Shown: piece by piece, positions 60,808-64,000 of the stretch
Position numbering within the stretch: position 1 is the first letter of the stretch
How the letters are laid out: each line of letters begins with the position of its first letter
Origin: Algisphaera agarilytica
Lineage (GTDB): Bacteria; Planctomycetota; Phycisphaerae; Phycisphaerales; Phycisphaeraceae
Reading direction: 5' to 3'
Assembly: GCF_014207595.1 (NCBI RefSeq)
Contig: NZ_JACHGY010000001.1
Coordinates: 868,001-932,000 of the forward strand
DNA: 64,000 bases
The notes under the pieces: model-generated
Databases searched by the model: none
What the model was told of the DNA's origin: nothing
What the model saw: the letters and a program-made list of their open reading frames with translations, nothing else
Translations under genes and position numbers: made by a program

Positions 60808-61968
60808 ATGGCCACCCCCATCCCCCAAGGTTCCACGCTCGGCATGCTCGGCGGCGGGCAGCTCGGACGCATGTTTGCCGACGCCGCCCACGCCCTGGGC
60901 TACCGCGTCCACGTGTACTGCCCGGAGGACAACTGCCCCGCCGCGCAGGCCGCCGACGAACACACCAACGCTCCGTACGACGACCTCGACGCGGTGAGCC
61001 GGTTCGCCGAATCGGTGGCGGTGGTGACCTACGAGTTCGAGAACGTCCCCGCCGCGACCGCCGCGGCCTGTGCCGCCCACGCTCCGGTCCGCCCCGGCGA
61101 GAACGTGCTGCGTGTCGCCCAGGACCGCATCCGCGAAAAAACAACGCTGCGCGAGCACGGCATCCCCGTCGGGCCGTTCGCCCCGGTGAAGTCCGAGATC
61201 GATCTGCACCAGGCGATGCAGGCCATCGGCCTGCCCGGCGTGCTCAAAACCTCCGGCGGCGGGTACGACGGCAAGGGCCAACGCATCCTGCGCAGCATCG
61301 CCGACGCGACCTACGCCTGGGAAGACCTAGGCCGGGTGCCGTGCGTTTACGAAGCGATGATCGACTTCGAACAGGAGGTCAGTATCGTGGCGGCCCGCTC
61401 GGTCGATGGCGGTGTCCAGTGCTTCGGCCCGATCGCCAACACCCACCGCAACCACATCCTGGATGTGTCGGTTGTGCCGTCGGGTGCCCCCGAAAAAGTC
61501 GAAGAACAGGCCGTCGCCATTGCGACCCAAGTGATGAACGGCCTCGATGTCGTCGGCGTGTTGTGCGTCGAGTTCTTCCAGACGCGCGACGGCCGCATGC
61601 TCGTCAACGAACTCGCCCCCCGCCCGCACAACTCCGGCCACCTCACCATCGAAGCCTTCAACGCCAGCCAGTTCGAGCAGCAAGTCCGCACCATCTGCGG
61701 CCTGCCCGTCGCGCCGCTGGAGCGCAAGAGCCCCGCAGCGATGGCGAACCTGCTCGGCGACCTCTGGCCGGCCGAGGGGGGAGACCCGGACTGGTCGGCC
61801 ATCGACGGCGAACACATGCACCTACACCTCTACGGCAAAGCCGCAGCACGACCGGGTCGAAAGATGGGCCACCTCACCGCCCTCGCCCGCACCCCCCACG
61901 AAGCGATCCGCGACGCGGTCGAAGCGCGGACGCGTCTGGCGCCCCGTAACCCGCTGTCCCCGGATTGA
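60808..61968 (+). CDS. purK: N5-carboxyaminoimidazole ribonucleotide synthase
   Basis: An ATP-grasp enzyme of purine synthesis that carboxylates AIR with bicarbonate and ATP. It has 386 aa. Motifs are LGMLGGGQLGRMFADAAHALG at the N-terminus, VVTYEFENVPAAT, KTSGGGYDGKGQRIL (ATP-binding loop), VCVEFFQTRDGRMLVNELAPRPHNSGH and HLYGKAAARPGRKMGHLTAL. The ATG at 60808 is preferred to a GTG at 60802; a TAACCT hexamer ends 6 nt before it with no Shine-Dalgarno. purE is not in the window. Confidence 0.95.
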   Translation: MATPIPQGSTLGMLGGGQLGRMFADAAHALGYRVHVYCPEDNCPAAQAADEHTNAPYDDLDAVSRFAESVAVVTYEFENVPAATAAACAAHAPVRPGENVLRVAQDRIREKTTLREHGIPVGPFAPVKSEIDLHQAMQAIGLPGVLKTSGGGYDGKGQRILRSIADATYAWEDLGRVPCVYEAMIDFEQEVSIVAARSVDGGVQCFGPIANTHRNHILDVSVVPSGAPEKVEEQAVAIATQVMNGLDVVGVLCVEFFQTRDGRMLVNELAPRPHNSGHLTIEAFNASQFEQQVRTICGLPVAPLERKSPAAMANLLGDLWPAEGGDPDWSAIDGEHMHLHLYGKAAARPGRKMGHLTALARTPHEAIRDAVEARTRLAPRNPLSPD

Positions 61969-61974
61969 TCCGCG

Positions 61975-62028
61975 TAAGCCGTTTGCGGCTTAGCGCGAAG
62001 AAGATGTCAACGCTAAGCCGCAAGCGGC
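61975..62028. repeat. GCCGCTTGCGGC-type repeat, copy 3
   Basis: TAAGCCGTTTGCGGCTTAGCG (61975-61995) and CGCTAAGCCGCAAGCGGC (62011-62028) pair with one mismatch, between convergent purK and the glycosyltransferase gene. No T-run, but a likely bidirectional terminator by position. Confidence 0.8.
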
Positions 62029-62031
62029 ATA

Positions 62032-63141
62032 TCACGGATCGACGAGCCGCCGATACAGCGCGTCGTATCGCTCGACCGTTTGCGAGATATCGAAACGCGA
62101 TTCGATCCACCGCCGCCCCGCTTGTTGAAGTTGGGCTCGCTCGTCAGGTTTGAAGTTGAGCTTCGCGTTCATCGCATCTGCTAGCGCGGTGGCGTCGCGT
62201 TCTTCAACCACGAACCGCTGCGCCTCGGACGGCAATGCCTCGGGGTTGCCCGAGTGACGGGTCGTGATCACCGGCGTCCCCACCGCTTGGGCCTGCATCA
62301 GAACCATCGGACACCCTTCCGCGTCCCCGTCTTCGGCCACACGGCTGGGCGTGACCAACGCCGTCGCGTGACGCATCGCCTCCGCAAGCGCGTCGTACGG
62401 AACTCGGCCCACGAATTCCACCGCCGACGCCAAACCCAACGATTCCACCAACTCCCGAAGCCTTTGCTCCTCGACCGGATCGCCGGAACCGATCAATTTG
62501 AGTGTCGCCTTTACCCCTCGGCCACGGATTGTCGCCATCGCCTGGATCGCGTCGTCGGGTGCTTTCTTGTCAACGAATCGGCCCACAAAAAGAAAGGTCG
62601 CGTTACACGGTTGAGGCTCATAGACCCAGCGCGGCAACTCGATGCCCAGCGGGATGACCTCCACTCGATCAACGGGCACGGCGCACGCCCGCAGCGTCTG
62701 CGCCATCGATTCGGAAAGCGCCACAAACGTTGCCCCCCGTTCACCCATCCAGCGATAACGCTCGGCCCAACACGGGTCGCGCAGCAGACGCGAAACGTCG
62801 TACCCATAAGTTGTGATCAAGGTGGGCACACCACGGTGGAGGTAACGCGCAGCGTGGAGCGCACGCGGGCCGAAGTGGCCGTGGACCAAGTCGAAAGATT
62901 CATCGATCGCCGGCGGTTGCTCCGCGATCGCCCGCATCTGCGCACCGATGTCCTCGGCCGGCTCGACGTGGATGCGCTCCAGCCCCAACACCCGCTGCGT
63001 CACCTCGGGCGCATCGTCAGCAATCGTCTCTGCGGCAAACGTCATGTCGTGCCCCCGCTGCGCTAACGCCAAGGGCACTTCGAGCATCGTGCGTTCGGTC
63101 GCCGCCCCGAAGATGTTGTAGAGCTGCAACACCTTCGCCAT
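62032..63141 (-). CDS. Family 4-type glycosyltransferase
   Basis: A 369-aa GT-B enzyme. The N-terminal acceptor domain has VLQLYNIFGAATERTMLEVPLALAQRGH and VHGHFGPRALHAARYLHRGVPTLITTYGYD. The C-terminal nucleotide-sugar domain has ATFLFVGRFVDKKAPDDAIQA, LKLIGSGDPVEEQRLRELVE, FVGRVPYDALAEAM and the conserved Glu region VTPSRVAEDGDAEGCPMVLMQAQAVGTPVI. It probably takes part in polysaccharide or lipid-linked glycan synthesis. Its start overlaps the methyltransferase stop by 4 nt (ATGA). Sugar and acceptor are unknown. Confidence 0.88.
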   Translation of the reverse strand: MAKVLQLYNIFGAATERTMLEVPLALAQRGHDMTFAAETIADDAPEVTQRVLGLERIHVEPAEDIGAQMRAIAEQPPAIDESFDLVHGHFGPRALHAARYLHRGVPTLITTYGYDVSRLLRDPCWAERYRWMGERGATFVALSESMAQTLRACAVPVDRVEVIPLGIELPRWVYEPQPCNATFLFVGRFVDKKAPDDAIQAMATIRGRGVKATLKLIGSGDPVEEQRLRELVESLGLASAVEFVGRVPYDALAEAMRHATALVTPSRVAEDGDAEGCPMVLMQAQAVGTPVITTRHSGNPEALPSEAQRFVVEERDATALADAMNAKLNFKPDERAQLQQAGRRWIESRFDISQTVERYDALYRRLVDP

Positions 63142-63851
63142 CAGGCCTCCTTGTTTTTGTGAGCCACGACGAGGTACAGGCACGCCCACTTCTCCGAACG
63201 GTCGAGCTTTTCGAGCAGCATCCCCGCCACCTGAAAACTGCCGGCCAAAAGGTGCGTCAGCTTCAGCCAGCGCATCGGGCCGCGGTGGAACTTGAAGACG
63301 TGGTACGACGCCATGGTCGCTGCGGTGGTCCAGAACGTGCCGATCGGCTCGATGCGGTCGAGGGTGAAGCCCGCCTGGGTGAACAGATGTTCGAGCCCGA
63401 ACTTCGTGAAGCGGTAGAAGTCGCGCGGCTCGTCGTGCAGGTGCCAGAACATCGGCACGCTCACGACCGCCGCCCCGCCGGGTTCGAGCACGCGGGCCCA
63501 TTCACGCAGCGCCGCGGCGGGTTCTTCGACGTGTTCGAGGTTGGACGTGGACAGCAGCGCATCGAAGCTGCCGTCTTCGGCCGGAATCTCGGTCGCGCTG
63601 CCGAAGAGATCAACCTGCGACGCGTCGTAGGCTGTGTCGGGGATGTCCAAGCCGAGGTACTGCTCAACGTATTGCTCAAACACCGGCCGATGCGGCATCA
63701 CGCCGCAGCCGATGTCGATGAGTTTCTTCCGACCCGCCAACTCTGCTGCGGCGGCGGCCAAGCATTCGTCGTGGATCGCCATGACCAGCGCGTTGCGCAC
63801 CCGCGCTTCGCGGAAGAGGTATCTCAGGAATCGTCGGGCGACAGCGCTCAC
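63141..63851 (-). CDS. Class I SAM-dependent methyltransferase
   Basis: A 236-aa protein. The SAM-binding motif I is KKLIDIGCGVMPHRP, motif II-like YLGLDIPDTAYDASQVDLFG, then FDALLSTSNLEHVEEPAAALREWARVLEPGG, the type found in methyltransferases of glycan clusters. The GTG at 63851 overlaps the stop of the upstream gene (GTGA), and the glycosyltransferase overlaps its own stop, so three genes are translationally coupled. A longer reading to 63938 would overlap the upstream gene in a different frame. The substrate is unknown, presumably a sugar or lipid carrier product. Confidence 0.85.
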   Translation of the reverse strand: MSAVARRFLRYLFREARVRNALVMAIHDECLAAAAAELAGRKKLIDIGCGVMPHRPVFEQYVEQYLGLDIPDTAYDASQVDLFGSATEIPAEDGSFDALLSTSNLEHVEEPAAALREWARVLEPGGAAVVSVPMFWHLHDEPRDFYRFTKFGLEHLFTQAGFTLDRIEPIGTFWTTAATMASYHVFKFHRGPMRWLKLTHLLAGSFQVAGMLLEKLDRSEKWACLYLVVAHKNKEA

Positions 63852-64000
63852 GCGGGTTTGTATCCCCGGCACGTGGCGGTCGCACAAAGCCGATCGGGGC
63901 GGTTGAACAGATTCCAAAGCAGATGGCAGCCCGGCCACTTCATCGGCGCATCCATCGAAACCACCCGCTCAAAACCAACGGCTTCCAAAGCGCCTCGCAG
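63848..64000 (-). CDS. C-terminal fragment of a gene cut by the window edge
   Basis: The last 50 codons of a protein, ending LRGALEAVGFERVVSMDAPM...CHLLWNLFNRPDRLC...YKPA, TGA at 63848. The window ends inside it. Wording such as LRGALEAVGFERV is typical of methyltransferase or small-molecule-modifying enzyme C-termini, but too little is present to name it. It overlaps the next gene by 4 nt, so it belongs to the same operon. Confidence 0.6.
   Translation of the reverse strand: MRGALEAVGFERVVSMDAPMKWPGCHLLWNLFNRPDRLCATATCRGYKPA

Overview
The window looks like a chromosome segment of a planctomycete, most likely of class Phycisphaerae. The support is high-GC housekeeping DNA, a sigma-70 factor of planctomycete style, a PEP-CTERM exported protein with NxxGxxAF repeats, an operon of the C30 (squalene-route) carotenoid type, and many small palindromic intergenic elements. 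Taxonomy is inferred from gene content only. I see no rRNA, tRNA, CRISPR array or transposase.

Layout. 0-5 kb: the 3' part of pyrG, a DUF481 outer-membrane protein, a PLD-type protein and a sigma factor. 5-11 kb: superoxide dismutase, a lower-GC pair (a SLOG/TM protein and a DUF4174 lipoprotein), sthA, a small lipoprotein and nadA. 11-16 kb: a sensor kinase, a response regulator with a degenerate HD-GYP-like domain, and an ABC-2 permease. 16.5-19 kb: pxpB-pxpA-pxpC (5-oxoprolinase). 19-29 kb: a secreted protein, an ABC-F ATPase, lptB, a WG-repeat protein, an RluB-type pseudouridine synthase, a three-gene cluster of unknown role and pdxH.

29-40 kb: a nine-gene minus-strand run. A photolyase-related protein, an SDR/DUF2867 protein and a 55-aa DUF2256 zinc ribbon lead into two CrtI-family desaturases/oxygenases, an aldehyde dehydrogenase, a nitroreductase, an acyltransferase and a glycosyltransferase. 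I read it as synthesis of a glycosylated, acylated carotenoid acid combined with photoprotection.

40-61 kb: reductive pyrimidine catabolism. Dihydropyrimidinase is at 40.0 kb. The preA / aminotransferase / permease / beta-ureidopropionase operon and the divergent mmsA are at 53.7-60.7 kb. Together they would take uracil to beta-alanine and then to acetyl-CoA. Between them lies an accessory stretch (41.5-53.6 kb) holding proteins of unknown function, repeat arrays, a broken Mrr-like restriction gene, a low-GC two-gene Gabija-like defence module (OLD-family nuclease plus UvrD-like helicase) and a second copy of the 3' end of preA. 61-64 kb: purK and three translationally coupled genes for glycosyl and methyl transfer, the last cut by the window edge.

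Two genome-style features recur. Several genes have a good -10 hexamer only 5-9 nt before the start codon and no ribosome-binding site, which suggests leaderless mRNAs. Many intergenic gaps hold composite inverted repeats built from two hairpins facing each other.
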